Shown: positions 16,907 through 25,747, counted from the first letter of the stretch. The stretch is 60,720 nt of DNA from Brevibacillus fulvus (GCF_016908525.1 NZ_JAFBEB010000018.1:1-60720), one strand, 5' to 3'. Program-made: numbers and translations. Notes: generated by a model from the letters alone, not told the origin.

Positions 16907-17503
16907 TCAATCCCAAGCGAAACGTTGCTCTTTCCAAGGATCTCCGTACATATGATACCCGTTCTTTTCCCAGAAACCTTGACGGTCTTTGTCCATAAAT
17001 TCAATGCCACGCACCCACTTGGCACTTTTCCAAAAGTAAAGATGCGGGATGACAAAACGCAATGGATACCCGTGATCCGGCGCAAGCACCTCACCGTTAT
17101 GTTTGTAGGCAAACAAGTTGCCTGGGGTCAAAAAGTCGGACAGCGGCATATTGGCCGTCCAGCCTTGCTCAGCGTGAAGCATCACATACTTGGCTTCCGG
17201 CTTGATTTTAACCAGTTTGACCAATTCTTCGGCCGCGACTCCTTCCCAGACATTGTCCAGTTTGCTCCAGCCGGTTACGCAATGAATATCGTTGGTCACC
17301 TGAGTGCTGGGCAAGGCCAAAATCTGTTCGTAAGAAAGCGTTACCTCCTGCTCCACCAGGCCAAAAATGCGCAGGTCCCACTGTGTCGCCAAATCGGTAT
17401 ATTCGGGAACATCTCCATAATGCAAGACCGGAAATCCAGTTGTTACTTTTTGGTTAGGCGGTACCCGGTCGTGACTTTTCCCTGCTGTTTTGCCAATAAA
17501 CAC
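16907..17503 (-). CDS. yuiH: Sulfite oxidase-like molybdopterin oxidoreductase (YuiH)
   Basis: 198 aa, GTG start at 17503 with GGGGAG 8 bases before. It is the catalytic domain of the sulfite oxidase/YedY superfamily only, with the molybdenum-ligating cysteine in NDIHCVTGWSKLDNVW (Cys75) and later LDHGYPLR-type motif (APDHGYPLRFVIPHLYFWKSAKWV). No signal peptide, heme domain or dimerisation domain, so it is a cytosolic, short member like B. subtilis YuiH, of unknown substrate. It lies downstream of a CoA-binding gene and pepA, as part of the conserved yui block. Confidence 0.85.
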   Translation of the reverse strand: MFIGKTAGKSHDRVPPNQKVTTGFPVLHYGDVPEYTDLATQWDLRIFGLVEQEVTLSYEQILALPSTQVTNDIHCVTGWSKLDNVWEGVAAEELVKLVKIKPEAKYVMLHAEQGWTANMPLSDFLTPGNLFAYKHNGEVLAPDHGYPLRFVIPHLYFWKSAKWVRGIEFMDKDRQGFWEKNGYHMYGDPWKEQRFAWD

Positions 17504-17560
17504 GTTCGTTCTCCCCTTTTCCTCTCAGTTTCTAACTGTAAATGCGCGCTTGTTTTTCTT

Positions 17561-17989
17561 TTACCGCTCGGGACGCAAAAGGGCGTGGTCAACTTTGATG
17601 CATTTATCCATAATCGCGGTAATCCCGTTTTGTTGCACCAATTCCGCCGCTTGCTCATTGAAGATGCCCTGCTGCAGCCAAAAAGCTTTCGGTTTTACTT
17701 TGACGGCGTCTTCGGCTACCGGCATGACTTCTTCACTTCGGCGAAACACATTGACAATATCGATCGGCTCGTCAATTTCGGTCAAGGAGGCAAACACCTT
17801 TTCTCCCAAAACCGTTTCCCCGGCAATTACCGGATTCACCGGGATGATCCGATATCCGGCATTTTGCATTGCTTGCGTTACCATATAGCTCGTTCGATCC
17901 GGTTTGTTGGACAATCCAACCACAGCAATGTTACGGGCTTCCGTCAACAGATTCCGACGCACCTCATCGCTCGGATTTTGAAAAGCCAT
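17561..17989 (-). CDS. CoA-binding domain protein (YccU family)
   Basis: 142 aa from ATG 17989 (AAAGGAG, 8 bases); a GTG 9 bases upstream overlaps the RBS. Single Rossmann-type CoA-binding domain like the N-terminus of succinyl-CoA synthetase alpha: NIAVVGLSNKPDRTSYMV, GYRIIPVNP, GEKVFASLTEI, DIVNVFRR, KAFWLQQGIFNEQAAELVQQNG. The last ends in MDKCIKVDH where the catalytic His region of the synthetase would be. It may bind CoA or act as a sensor; the function is unknown. It follows pepA by 13 bases and is likely co-transcribed. Confidence 0.85.
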   Translation of the reverse strand: MAFQNPSDEVRRNLLTEARNIAVVGLSNKPDRTSYMVTQAMQNAGYRIIPVNPVIAGETVLGEKVFASLTEIDEPIDIVNVFRRSEEVMPVAEDAVKVKPKAFWLQQGIFNEQAAELVQQNGITAIMDKCIKVDHALLRPER

Positions 17990-18002
17990 CGACTTCACTC
18001 CT

Positions 18003-19499
18003 TTATTTTTCGCTTCGACTCAAAATAAACTGGGCGACTGATCGGGCCATCGCTCCGGTCGCTCCGCCCGGATGATAATCGGAAGCAGCATTGATATAAG
18101 CTGTTCCGGCGATGTCCAGATGCACCCACGGCGTCTCTTCTACAAACTCCTGTAAAAATACTCCGGCAATAATCGCATGTCCTTGTCGGCCACCGGAATT
18201 TTTCAAATCGGCTACCCGGCTTTTGTTCAACTGGCGATACTCTTCAAAAGTCGGCAACTGCCACAAACGTTCGCCCGCTTGCTCCGCTCCGGCAAGCAAT
18301 TCGTTGACCAAAGACTGATCGTTGCTCATCGCACCGGTCGAAACCGCGCCCAACGCGACGACAACCCCCCCTGTCAACGTTGCACAATCGATCAGGCAGG
18401 AGACGCCTTGCATTTTGGCGTAGGTGATGCAGTCTGCCAGCACGAGCCGTCCTTCCGCATCGGTGGTAATAATCTCTACCGTCTTTCCGCTCATCGTCGT
18501 AATCACATCGCCCGGCTTAAAGGCTGTTCCGGACGGCATGTTTTCCACACAGCCGACGACGAGCATGACATTTGCCTTTGGCTTCAATCGACCGATTGCT
18601 TCCACCGCGCCCAATAAAGTGGCTGAACCGCCCATGTCCGATTTCATTTCTTCCATTCCGGCCACCGGTTTGATCGAGATCCCCCCCGTATCAAAGGTGA
18701 CTCCTTTTCCGATCAAGCCGATGACATTGTCCCATGTTTCCCTGCCCTGATACTTGACCACCACCACATACGGAGGCTCGGCACTTCCCTGAGCCACACT
18801 CAATACTCCGCCCATGCCCAGTTCAGCCAATTTGTCTTTTTCCAAAACCTCATATGGCATGCCGTAGCGTTCGGCCACTTCCACGATCGCGTCTTTCAAG
18901 GCGCGCGGCGTCAAATAGTTGCTTGGTGTATTGGTCAGATCGCGGGCCAGATTGGTTCCCGTCGCCAATGCTTCGCCCTTCTTCACGCCGGCCGCGGCCG
19001 CAGCTTCTGTTTCAGCCGCAAACGGATAGATGCGCAAGGCGGCAATCGCCTTTTCCTGTTTCGGTTTTTGCCGATATCCTTCATAAGAGTAAGTTCCCAG
19101 CAAAAACGCTTCGGCGGCCGCTTGTGCCATCCGGTCGGTTTCGATTCCCGCCGCTTCCGGCAGCACCAGCGCGACCTGTTTGTCTTTTCCCTTCGCCCGC
19201 ACTGTTTTCACTGCTTTGGCAAAAGCATCGCGAGCTTTGGTAAACGTCAGCTTGCCTTTTTCCCCCAAGCCAAGCAAAACAACTTTGTTGACTTTTAATT
19301 TGCCCAGCGTATGTATCACGGTTACATTGTTAGCTTCTCCCGCTTTTTCCTGCTCGATTACAGCGGCAAGCGATCCGCCAAAAGTTTCATTCAATCTGGC
19401 TAAATCTTCATGCAATGGTTCATCTTTGTACAGTGCCAGGATTAATTCATCGGCCTGCATCTGTTCCAGTTCTATTCTTTTTTCCACCGTCAGATTCAT
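18003..19499 (-). CDS. pepA: Leucyl aminopeptidase (M17)
   Basis: 498 aa from ATG 19499 (RBS AAAGAGGG); the frame is open to 19520. The M17 catalytic domain spans about 170-495. Metal and active-site motifs are complete: GLIGKGVTFDTGGISIKP, EEMKSDMGGSATLLGA and the family signature NTDAEGRLVLAD. Cytoplasmic two-metal hexameric exopeptidase for N-terminal residues. Equivalent to B. subtilis yuiE, also beside yuiD. Head of a pepA / CoA-binding / yuiH transcript. Confidence 0.93.
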   Translation of the reverse strand: MNLTVEKRIELEQMQADELILALYKDEPLHEDLARLNETFGGSLAAVIEQEKAGEANNVTVIHTLGKLKVNKVVLLGLGEKGKLTFTKARDAFAKAVKTVRAKGKDKQVALVLPEAAGIETDRMAQAAAEAFLLGTYSYEGYRQKPKQEKAIAALRIYPFAAETEAAAAAGVKKGEALATGTNLARDLTNTPSNYLTPRALKDAIVEVAERYGMPYEVLEKDKLAELGMGGVLSVAQGSAEPPYVVVVKYQGRETWDNVIGLIGKGVTFDTGGISIKPVAGMEEMKSDMGGSATLLGAVEAIGRLKPKANVMLVVGCVENMPSGTAFKPGDVITTMSGKTVEIITTDAEGRLVLADCITYAKMQGVSCLIDCATLTGGVVVALGAVSTGAMSNDQSLVNELLAGAEQAGERLWQLPTFEEYRQLNKSRVADLKNSGGRQGHAIIAGVFLQEFVEETPWVHLDIAGTAYINAASDYHPGGATGAMARSVAQFILSRSEK

Positions 19500-19770
19500 T
19501 CGCTCTTCCCTCTTTCTCATGAATAAGATACGATACCAATAAGAACGCTATTTTGTTCTGGCCGCTGTTACACAACCTAACAGTATGAGCTTTCCATCCG
19601 AACGGGCAAGTTGTCGAGACGCAGACAAAGCGGCAACAACTTCCACTTCTTTATCGTACCATATGAACGGGTTGTCCTGAAATCCCAACAGAAACTTTAC
19701 GGATGATTCACTCCCGATTCTGTTACAATAATCTTACTAAGCTTACCCTGGAAAGGAACGATTCAACCGC

Positions 19771-20250
19771 ATGTTAGAACTACTAGACAACTCGCCGCTA
19801 TGGGCTGCTTTGCTTGCCATTGGAATTGCGCAATTTATCAAGATTCCTCTACATTTTCTCGCAGAAAGAACATGGAATTGGCCTCTGCTTTTCAGTACAG
19901 GGGGGATGCCCAGTTCTCATTCGTCCGCAGTTACCGCTTTGTCGACTGCCGTAGGGATACGCGAAGGATTCGGCAGCAGCGCCTTTGCGATTTCTGCGAT
20001 CATTGGCATCATCGTCATGTTCGACGCTGCCGGTGTTCGCCGTCACGCCGGGATGCAAGCTGTTGTTTTAAATAAATTGGTGGAAGAGTTTAATCATATG
20101 CTGGAAGGCATGAAAACGTTCAAAGTTCGACCGAAAAACGAAAAAGCGCAAAAATTGAAGGAATTGCTGGGCCATCAGCCGATTGAAGTGTTAATGGGCG
20201 GCTTCTTGGGGATCATGGTAGCCTTGCTGTTTCACAGCCTTACCCGTTAA
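19771..20250 (+). CDS. yuiD: DUF212 membrane protein, divergent PAP2 family (YuiD)
   Basis: 159 aa, ATG 19771, RBS AAAGGA. Four hydrophobic stretches. The motif GGMPSSHSSAVTALSTAVG and FDAAGVRRHAGMQA resemble the phosphatase motifs of PAP2/vanadium haloperoxidases, which is why the family is called divergent PAP2. True phosphatase activity is unproven. Conserved next to pepA/yuiE in B. subtilis. A -10 TACAAT (19724-19729) precedes it in the 271-base divergent gap with pepA; nothing else is evident there. Confidence 0.86.
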   Translation: MLELLDNSPLWAALLAIGIAQFIKIPLHFLAERTWNWPLLFSTGGMPSSHSSAVTALSTAVGIREGFGSSAFAISAIIGIIVMFDAAGVRRHAGMQAVVLNKLVEEFNHMLEGMKTFKVRPKNEKAQKLKELLGHQPIEVLMGGFLGIMVALLFHSLTR

Positions 20251-20257
20251 ACCGCAT

Positions 20258-20292
20258 AAAAAACAGCCCGTTGCGAGGAACGGGCTGCTCTC
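20258..20292. terminator. Bidirectional terminator between yuiD and yuiC
   Basis: CAGCCCGTT and AACGGGCTG pair around GCGAGG (20264-20287), with As before and a T-rich tail after, between converging genes. Confidence 0.8.
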
Positions 20293-20302
20293 GTTTCTGA
20301 CT

Positions 20303-20941
20303 TTATTCCTGCATTGCTTGGGCCATAGCCGCAAGCCCTTTTTCGTTCAACATATTCAGCATATTCTCGGTCACTTTTCCCGTACCTTTGTGAACGAGAT
20401 AAACATCGACCGACTTTTTGCCCCACTGTTCAAACACGTCTTGTTTGGTGTTGAAATACAAATCGATTTTGTTGCCGCGGATCGCCCCGCCTTTATCGGC
20501 AACGACGCCATACCCGTAGCCCGGGATATAGAGAATCGTTCCTAGAGGAAAGACGCGCAAGTCGGCAGCAATCGTTGAATAGGCATCACGGCGTACCCGA
20601 ACACCTGAATAGGTAATGCCGTATGAAGGATGGCTGGGCGATTTCCCGGTTGACTCAAAACCGGCAAAGTATCCGGTGGCCACGACCCTGATTTTCGGGA
20701 ATTGATCAAGCATAATTTTATCTTCTTTCCATTTGTCATCTTTATCAATAACTTGAGTAAACGAACTGATCGAAACGGCCCTTTTTTTGACCATTTGCGT
20801 TCCTTCCCTCATCTCCTTCACGCCATACACCGTTTCAAAAGAATGGGCACCAATGAGATTGGAACTGAAGCTTTTTGGTGCGAACCCTCCAATGACCGTC
20901 AAGCAAATCGCCAAACAGACGATTCGTTTGTACCACTTCAT
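20303..20941 (-). CDS. yuiC: Secreted 3D-domain protein (YuiC)
   Basis: 212 aa, RBS GAGGAGG. A signal peptide spans about 1-27 ([22 protein letters not shown]). The C-terminal 3D domain (named after three Asp) is seen as [26 protein letters not shown], then [39 protein letters not shown]. 3D domains occur in Rpf-like lytic transglycosylases and MltA-like peptidoglycan enzymes; B. subtilis YuiC has been shown to be a stationary-phase survival-type muralytic enzyme. Expected to act in cell-wall turnover outside the membrane. Position in the yui block supports the call. Confidence 0.88.
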   Translation of the reverse strand: MKWYKRIVCLAICLTVIGGFAPKSFSSNLIGAHSFETVYGVKEMREGTQMVKKRAVSISSFTQVIDKDDKWKEDKIMLDQFPKIRVVATGYFAGFESTGKSPSHPSYGITYSGVRVRRDAYSTIAADLRVFPLGTILYIPGYGYGVVADKGGAIRGNKIDLYFNTKQDVFEQWGKKSVDVYLVHKGTGKVTENMLNMLNEKGLAAMAQAMQE

Positions 20942-21104
20942 TTTTGTAACCTCCTCTCGACTCTAGTAATGTCCAAATTCAGCAGTTATATACATAAATT
21001 GCTAGAGTTGCGGAAAATTTTGGGTAAATTTTTCGAGAAGAGGTTTGAATCGCTGCGTTTTTTCCCAAACTAATACTAATTCTGTAAGTGAAGGAGATGG
21101 TCAA

Positions 21105-21278
21105 ATGGAACTTTCATTAAGCTCTGAACAAGTGCGAGAAAGAATTAGACAACTTCACGAGCAAGGGACAAATCTATCGAAAAAATCGGTAAAGGCTCAA
21201 GATCCTGAATTGATGCGGCACGCCCTCTTTTATTACCCCTCCTGGGAGAGCGCCATCAAAGCATCGGATATCAGTTAA
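21105..21278 (+). CDS. Small protein with a possible homing-endonuclease-associated-repeat-like helical motif
   Basis: 57 aa, ATG 21105 with GAAGGAG 9 bases before. I do not recognise it as a named family. The pattern RIRQLHEQGTNLSKKSVKAQ, then P-E-L-M-R-H-A and PSWESAIKASDI, resembles the short DNA-binding repeat seen beside HNH endonucleases and in some regulators (ending GSWexAlxaAGi). A small nucleic-acid-binding role is therefore possible but weakly supported. It sits in the place where B. subtilis has yuiA/yuiB, between yuiC and yuiB, and has its own terminator. Confidence 0.6.
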   Translation: MELSLSSEQVRERIRQLHEQGTNLSKKSVKAQDPELMRHALFYYPSWESAIKASDIS

Positions 21279-21308
21279 CAGTCAGCTTCAACAACCCGTT
21301 AGCAAACA

Positions 21309-21340
21309 AAAAGAAGGCACAGCATCGTGCCTTCTTTTTT
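21309..21340. terminator. Terminator after the 57-aa gene, also facing yuiB
   Basis: AAGAAGGCAC and GTGCCTTCTT pair around AGCATC and are followed by Ts; A-rich sequence lies on the other side, so it can serve both converging genes. Confidence 0.85.
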
Positions 21341-21356
21341 CATTTGCGTTCATCCG

Positions 21357-21623
21357 TTAAAACATGCGATATCCTTTTTTCCGCAGCGTATGAATCGTTA
21401 AGCCACTGGCGATTGTCCCCGCCATCCCAAAAGCAAGGATGATGACGTCGATCAGCCCGGGAACAATCTGGTTATAGGCAAGTGCGCCCACAATCACAAT
21501 GATCGCCACTGCAACCGGCAACCATGTCGTACGTAATATCATGTTTAAGATGAACCCGATCCCAAACCCCAAAACACAGAACAAAACAATGGAAATAACA
21601 AATTGAATCGGACTTAGCGGCAT
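21357..21623 (-). CDS. yuiB: YuiB-like membrane protein
   Basis: 88 aa, RBS GGAGGG. Three hydrophobic helices: SPIQFVISIVLFCVLGFGIG, then TTWLPVAVAIIVIVGALAYN, then DVIILAFGMAGTIASGLTIHTL. A FGIGFILNMILRTTW stretch matches the YuiB family. Function unknown. Neighbour of yuiC and yumB as in B. subtilis. Confidence 0.8.
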   Translation of the reverse strand: MPLSPIQFVISIVLFCVLGFGIGFILNMILRTTWLPVAVAIIVIVGALAYNQIVPGLIDVIILAFGMAGTIASGLTIHTLRKKGYRMF

Positions 21624-21789
21624 GATCGATAACCCTCCAGTACCTAGCTACAGCTTTAGTGTAACGAAAAGAAAGAAATGGGTCAATTTGAAATCGCTGC
21701 CGATTTGGCCAGATGAATCGCAGGCAGGAAGCATAAGCAAAAAACAGCAAAAGGGGAGGAATCGATCCTCCCCTCGTCGTCGGCATTCG

Positions 21790-22983
21790 CTACAGTTTCG
21801 CTTTTTTCAACGCCAAACCAACGCCGCCGAGTTTGTACAAATAGCGCAAGTCGCTGGCTTTTTTCATTAAAGCCGCGCTGGAACCAAACAATTTTTTGTT
21901 CCCAAACACGATCCCGATTCCTTCGCCTTTTCCCAAGGAAGCCAGCGTTCCTTGCAGATGAGGAACAAATGGCGTCATTTTGCCGCCGCGAATCAGGGCA
22001 GCCAGATTTTGTGCGCAATTTTCCCCTTCTTGTACAGCGATCTGTGCAGTCGGAGGATATGGGCGTCCTTGGTCGTTAAAGATCAAGGCACAGTCCCCCA
22101 CGACAAAGACATCTTCATGGCCAGGCGCACGCAAATATTCATCGACCTTCACACGCCCGCGGGCAACTTCAAAGCCGGCTGCCTCCACGATGCCATTGCC
22201 GCGAACACCGCCCGTCCAAACAACGGTTCCCGCTTTGATCTCTTCACCGGTAGCAAGCACGACCCCTTCTGGTGTGCATTGTTTGATCGGGGTATTGATT
22301 TTGAACTCCACGCCTTTATTGGACAAAACTCTCGTGGCATACTCTACCAGATCCGCGTCGAAGCCAGGCAGCGCTGTCGGTGCGGCCTCGATATTATAAA
22401 TTTTCACCAATGACGGATCTACTTCGTATTCTTTGCAAAGTTCAGGTATCCGGTCAGACAACTCGCCGGAGAATTCAATCCCGGTAAAGCCGGCGCCCCC
22501 GATCACAAAGGTGAGATAGTCGGTGCGCGTCGGATCGTTTTTATACTTGGCAAACATATACTCGATATGTTCACGAATTTGCCGTACGGAGTTGAGGCTG
22601 CGGATGCTGAAAGCATGTTCGCGCAATCCCTCGATCCCAAAAGTCTCCGGTTCACTTCCCAAGCCGATGACCAAATAGTCATAGGAAAGGGTTTCGCCGC
22701 TCTCCAGCGTGACCGTCTTCGCTTCCCGCTGAATGCTTTTGACCGTTCCTTTCACAAAATTCACTTTGGTTTTGTCAAGAATCGTATCCAGGTCAACACG
22801 GGCATGTTCAATCGGTGCCGTACCGGCAGCAGGCTCGTGAAGCCAGGTGGTAATAAAGTGGTAGTCGTGTTTGTTTACCAAAGTGAGTTCCGCTTCATTG
22901 TAATTCAATTTTTGCTGTAAGCCTAGAGTGGTCAGAAGCCCCCCATACCCAGCTCCCAGAACAAGAATTTTGGGTCTGCTCAT
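21790..22983 (-). CDS. yumB: NDH-2-like NAD(P)/FAD oxidoreductase (YumB)
   Basis: 397 aa from ATG 22983 (GGAAGGG 6 bases before); an adjacent ATG at 22986 is also possible. N-terminal FAD dinucleotide motif ILVLGAGYGGLLT, second nucleotide-binding motif FVIGGAGFTGIEFSGEL, and the FAD-contacting VFVVGDCALI followed by PPTAQIAVQEG. These are features of single-subunit, non-pumping NADH dehydrogenases that reduce menaquinone at the inner face of the membrane. No predicted transmembrane helix; NDH-2 enzymes attach by a C-terminal amphipathic region. A second homologue (yutJ) is at 30144. Confidence 0.85.
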   Translation of the reverse strand: MSRPKILVLGAGYGGLLTTLGLQQKLNYNEAELTLVNKHDYHFITTWLHEPAAGTAPIEHARVDLDTILDKTKVNFVKGTVKSIQREAKTVTLESGETLSYDYLVIGLGSEPETFGIEGLREHAFSIRSLNSVRQIREHIEYMFAKYKNDPTRTDYLTFVIGGAGFTGIEFSGELSDRIPELCKEYEVDPSLVKIYNIEAAPTALPGFDADLVEYATRVLSNKGVEFKINTPIKQCTPEGVVLATGEEIKAGTVVWTGGVRGNGIVEAAGFEVARGRVKVDEYLRAPGHEDVFVVGDCALIFNDQGRPYPPTAQIAVQEGENCAQNLAALIRGGKMTPFVPHLQGTLASLGKGEGIGIVFGNKKLFGSSAALMKKASDLRYLYKLGGVGLALKKAKL

Positions 22984-23228
22984 CATGATCCCTTCCAATC
23001 TTCACCTTTTTTAAGAATCAGCGAGGCTGTGCTTCTTTTCACAAATAAACTACGCTTACTATGCCCTGAACGTTTGTTAAAATATGCTTCGAGTCCATCG
23101 TCTATTGAGCTGTGAAAAAAAGCACAAAACAACAAAAAAAATGTCAAGAAATTGACTTAGTTCATTTCCATATTAGCAGGTGAACGCCACATTTTGCAAG
23201 AAAATTTTCCCTTCTCCCCCTTTTGGTG

Positions 23229-23250
23229 CATAACGCTAAAATACGTTATG
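23229..23250. promoter_or_regulatory. Inverted repeat CATAACG-N8-CGTTATG upstream of yumC
   Basis: A perfect 7-bp inverted repeat with an 8-base spacer lies 50 bases before the yumC ATG, just ahead of a possible -10 TATAGT (23257-23262). This geometry suits a dimeric repressor or activator site. The regulator is unknown. The remaining part of the 316-base gap (22984-23228) is AT-rich, with a TTGACA on the minus strand but no convincing complete promoter and no gene. Confidence 0.45.
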
Positions 23251-23299
23251 ATTGCATATAGTAACTTACGAAGCCTAAACGAAAAATGAGGTGTTAACT

Positions 23300-24304
23300 A
23301 TGGAAAAATTGCCAACGGACGAGCAGATTTATGACGTTACCATTGTGGGCGGTGGACCCGTTGGTTTGTTCGCTGCTTTTTACGGCGGAATTCGGCAAGC
23401 TCGTGTAAAGATCATCGAAAGCATGCCCCAGTTGGGCGGCCAGCTCGCCGCTCTCTACCCTGAAAAATATATTTACGATGTGGCCGGTTTTCCACGAATT
23501 CGCGCCCAAGAACTTGTCGAAAATCTCAAACAGCAAATCAGCAAGTTTGCTCCGACCGTGTGCCTGGATGAGAAAGTGGAGCATGTGTCCAAAAAAGCCG
23601 ATTTGTTTGAGATCACTTCCAACAAAGGCGTTCACCTCTCCCGCACGATCATCATTACCGCCGGAGTAGGTGCCTTTGAACCGCGGCGGCTTGAACATCC
23701 CGCCGCCGCCCACTTTGAACAGTCCAACCTTCATTATTTTGTTACGGACTTGAACTCCTTTCGCGGACAGCGTGTAGCCGTCATCGGCGGAGGTGATTCC
23801 GCGGTTGACTGGGCCCTGATGCTGGAGCCGATTGCCTCCGAAGTGACATTAATCCATCGTCGCGACAAATTTCGCGCCCACGAACATAGCGTCGAACAAC
23901 TGAAAGCCTCCCGCGTGAATATTGCTACTCCTTTCGAAATCAAGGAAATTCACGGAACCGATCGAATCGAAGCGATAACCATCGAGAATGCGGCTACCAA
24001 CGAACAGCGTCAGCTGCCGCTGGATGCGGTGATCGTCAACTTTGGCTTTATCTCTTCGTTAGGCCCGATTAAAAATTGGGGGTTGACCTTGGAGAAAGGC
24101 AGCATTGTCGTCAATTCCAAAATGGAAACAAACATTCCGGGAATATATGCCGCCGGCGACATTACCACCTATCCCGGGAAAGTGAAATTGATCGCCGTCG
24201 GATTTGGCGAAGCGCCTACGGCGATCAATAATGCCATTGCCTATCTGAATCCGGATGCGCGTCTGCACCCCGGCCATTCTTCCAGCATGGATCAATTTGC
24301 CTAA
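23300..24304 (+). CDS. yumC: Ferredoxin/flavodoxin-NADP+ reductase, thioredoxin-reductase-like type (YumC)
   Basis: 334 aa from ATG 23300 (RBS GAGGTG). FAD motif [18 protein letters not shown], then [14 protein letters not shown] motif [16 protein letters not shown] with [10 protein letters not shown] for the 2'-phosphate, and [15 protein letters not shown] near the end. There is no CxxC redox pair, which separates this FNR class (B. subtilis YumC, Chlorobium FNR) from thioredoxin reductase. It moves electrons between NADPH and ferredoxin or flavodoxin. Divergent from yumB, with an operator-like repeat before it. Confidence 0.92.
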   Translation: MEKLPTDEQIYDVTIVGGGPVGLFAAFYGGIRQARVKIIESMPQLGGQLAALYPEKYIYDVAGFPRIRAQELVENLKQQISKFAPTVCLDEKVEHVSKKADLFEITSNKGVHLSRTIIITAGVGAFEPRRLEHPAAAHFEQSNLHYFVTDLNSFRGQRVAVIGGGDSAVDWALMLEPIASEVTLIHRRDKFRAHEHSVEQLKASRVNIATPFEIKEIHGTDRIEAITIENAATNEQRQLPLDAVIVNFGFISSLGPIKNWGLTLEKGSIVVNSKMETNIPGIYAAGDITTYPGKVKLIAVGFGEAPTAINNAIAYLNPDARLHPGHSSSMDQFA

Positions 24305-24372
24305 AATCGATCGGTTCGGCCGTATAGAGACGGAACCCATTGCGCAAAGTAGGGACAAAGGAGGCGGAACGC

Positions 24373-24630
24373 GTGAATTACATCTGTCCTGTCTGCAATG
24401 GGTTCAGCAATTTTAACAGTCACTGCAAGACATGCGGTCTTCCTTTGGATGATTGTGGCCGGATTTATGACTTTTACGGCGATTACAGCCCTTACCGACC
24501 GATCGACGATTCCAAACTGACCAACGGCTATCCCGATTTGAAACAACATCAATGTCTGCATTTGGGCTTCTGTCCAAACTGCCAACGGGAGCAAATCATT
24601 CCGCTTCAGGAGAGAAGCGAATTTAAATAA
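24373..24630 (+). CDS. Small zinc-ribbon protein
   Basis: 85 aa, GTG start at 24373 with AAAGGAGGCGG upstream. Three cysteine pairs: CPVC near residue 5, CKTC near 19 and CPNC near 69, with an extra Cys-Leu-His before the last, the pattern of one or two structural zinc knuckles. The middle is rich in Tyr and Asp (IYDFYGDYSPYRPIDD). I do not recognise a named family. It directly follows yumC (about 70 bases) and may be read with it. Function unknown. Confidence 0.7.
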   Translation: MNYICPVCNGFSNFNSHCKTCGLPLDDCGRIYDFYGDYSPYRPIDDSKLTNGYPDLKQHQCLHLGFCPNCQREQIIPLQERSEFK

Positions 24631-24650
24631 TCAGCCCGGATCGCGACAAA

Positions 24651-24704
24651 AGCGAGGCAATCCTTCTCCGTTTTTTCACTGGTACGGAATGGTTTTGCCT
24701 CGCT
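24651..24704. terminator. Terminator-like hairpin after the zinc-ribbon gene
   Basis: AGCGAGGCAA (24651-24660) and TTGCCTCGCT (24695-24704) pair, with a further CCGT/ACGG pairing inside the 34-base interior. It lies between converging genes. Confidence 0.55.
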
Positions 24705-24729
24705 CCTTGTTATTCGGTCACAGCTGCCT

Positions 24730-25371
24730 CTATTTGCTTTTCGGTTGCCCCAAAGTTTGCGCCAACTGCTTGTTCCCTTCGTTCAGTTCCTCCAGCAGTT
24801 TGGGCAAGACGGCCTTGATGGCCGCTTCATCCCGGGCTGCGACGGCCTGATCAAATTGCTCATGGACGGGTCTGTATTTTTCCCGAACCGCTTTCCACTC
24901 TTTTCTCATCCGTTTGTAGTCTTGCGGCAAATTTTTCTCTTTCCACGCATGCAATTGCTCTCTCATTTCTTCCCGGCTGATTGCGCCGCTTTCCGCCTTC
25001 TTGTGCAGATCCTCCGACAATTGCTTGTATTGCTCCCGCAGTTTTTGGTAAGCAGGATCTTTTTTCATCTGTTCCCTGCGTGTCCTGATTTCCTGCATCA
25101 ACCGCTCCTGTTCGGCAAAGGCTGCTTTCCAGCTTTCTACGCTGTCCGGCGCATACTTCTCCGCCAAAAGCTGCAAATACAGTTGCCGATGGGGTCCCAG
25201 ATGGAAGCTGGAGCGAAAATGTTCCCGATGATGGACCGCTGCTCGCTGTCCATGCCCCGTATGTTGATTGCCCTCCATTCCAGGCACAGTTTCCGCGTAA
25301 GCTGCGACCGGCAATGCCAATGAAACAAGCAAACTGGCTGTTAGCAAGAACTTCGCTTTCCGACGTATCAT
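24730..25371 (-). CDS. Secreted, His-rich, helical protein of unknown function
   Basis: 213 aa from ATG 25371 (AGGAG 9 bases before). Signal peptide with hydrophobic FLLTASLLVSLALPVAA and a cleavage site AYA-ET. The mature N-terminus is histidine-rich: about eight His within 30 residues (HTGHGQ, HHREHF, HLGPHRQ), a possible metal-binding segment. The rest (about 60-210) is highly charged and helical (RTRREQMKKDPAYQKLREQY, MREQLHAWKEKN), reminiscent in composition, not in clear motif, of Spy/CpxP periplasmic chaperones. Nearby on the same strand are a CuA lipoprotein and an unknown gene, suggesting a metal or envelope role (inference). Confidence 0.7.
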   Translation of the reverse strand: MIRRKAKFLLTASLLVSLALPVAAYAETVPGMEGNQHTGHGQRAAVHHREHFRSSFHLGPHRQLYLQLLAEKYAPDSVESWKAAFAEQERLMQEIRTRREQMKKDPAYQKLREQYKQLSEDLHKKAESGAISREEMREQLHAWKEKNLPQDYKRMRKEWKAVREKYRPVHEQFDQAVAARDEAAIKAVLPKLLEELNEGNKQLAQTLGQPKSK

Positions 25372-25390
25372 CTTGATCAACTCCTGTTCG

Positions 25391-25747
25391 TTAGTCTGGC
25401 CGGTTTTGCTGATTCAGTTTAAACTGATCGACAATCCCCATTTGTTCAAGCCTCGTCTTCGTTTCGACAGTCCCGGTCGTATACAGCATGTTGTAGGCGT
25501 CGCGAAGGATGCTGTCATAGGTTTTGTTGTCATCTTCTCCTACCTCAGTGAACAGTACATGGCCGTGCAGAAAGGAATCAAAATCGACAGTAAATGCTTC
25601 CTGAAACATCTTGCGCAGTTCAAGAGCCTGTTCCGGTGAAGCCTCAATCTCAAAATCATAGGTACTGTTCGATCCAGGGGTCGCCTCCCTGATCTCGGCT
25701 ACTTTGGTTCCTGCCTGCAAGGTGACGTAATAGCGCTTTTTCTCCAG
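25391..25747 (-). CDS. Conserved-type hypothetical protein with apparent CTG start
   Basis: About 118 aa. The best RBS (AAAGGAG) lies 9 bases before a CTG at 25747, giving an N-terminus LEKKRYYVTLQAGT, a strand-like start that looks natural. The first standard start is TTG 25720, ten codons in, with no RBS. The body is acidic, alpha/beta in pattern (STYDFEIEASPEQALELRKMF), then VDFDSFLHGHVLFTEVGEDDN, and ends LEQMGIVDQF. No cysteines, membrane segments or known motif. It stands 20 bases upstream of the His-rich secreted gene and probably shares its transcript. Confidence 0.6.
   Translation of the reverse strand: MEKKRYYVTLQAGTKVAEIREATPGSNSTYDFEIEASPEQALELRKMFQEAFTVDFDSFLHGHVLFTEVGEDDNKTYDSILRDAYNMLYTTGTVETKTRLEQMGIVDQFKLNQQNRPD

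Noticed and set aside
16676-18028. A 450-codon open frame on the plus strand
   Set aside because: It lies wholly antisense to yuiH and the CoA-binding gene, both with clear family motifs and RBS, and its own product has no recognisable domain.
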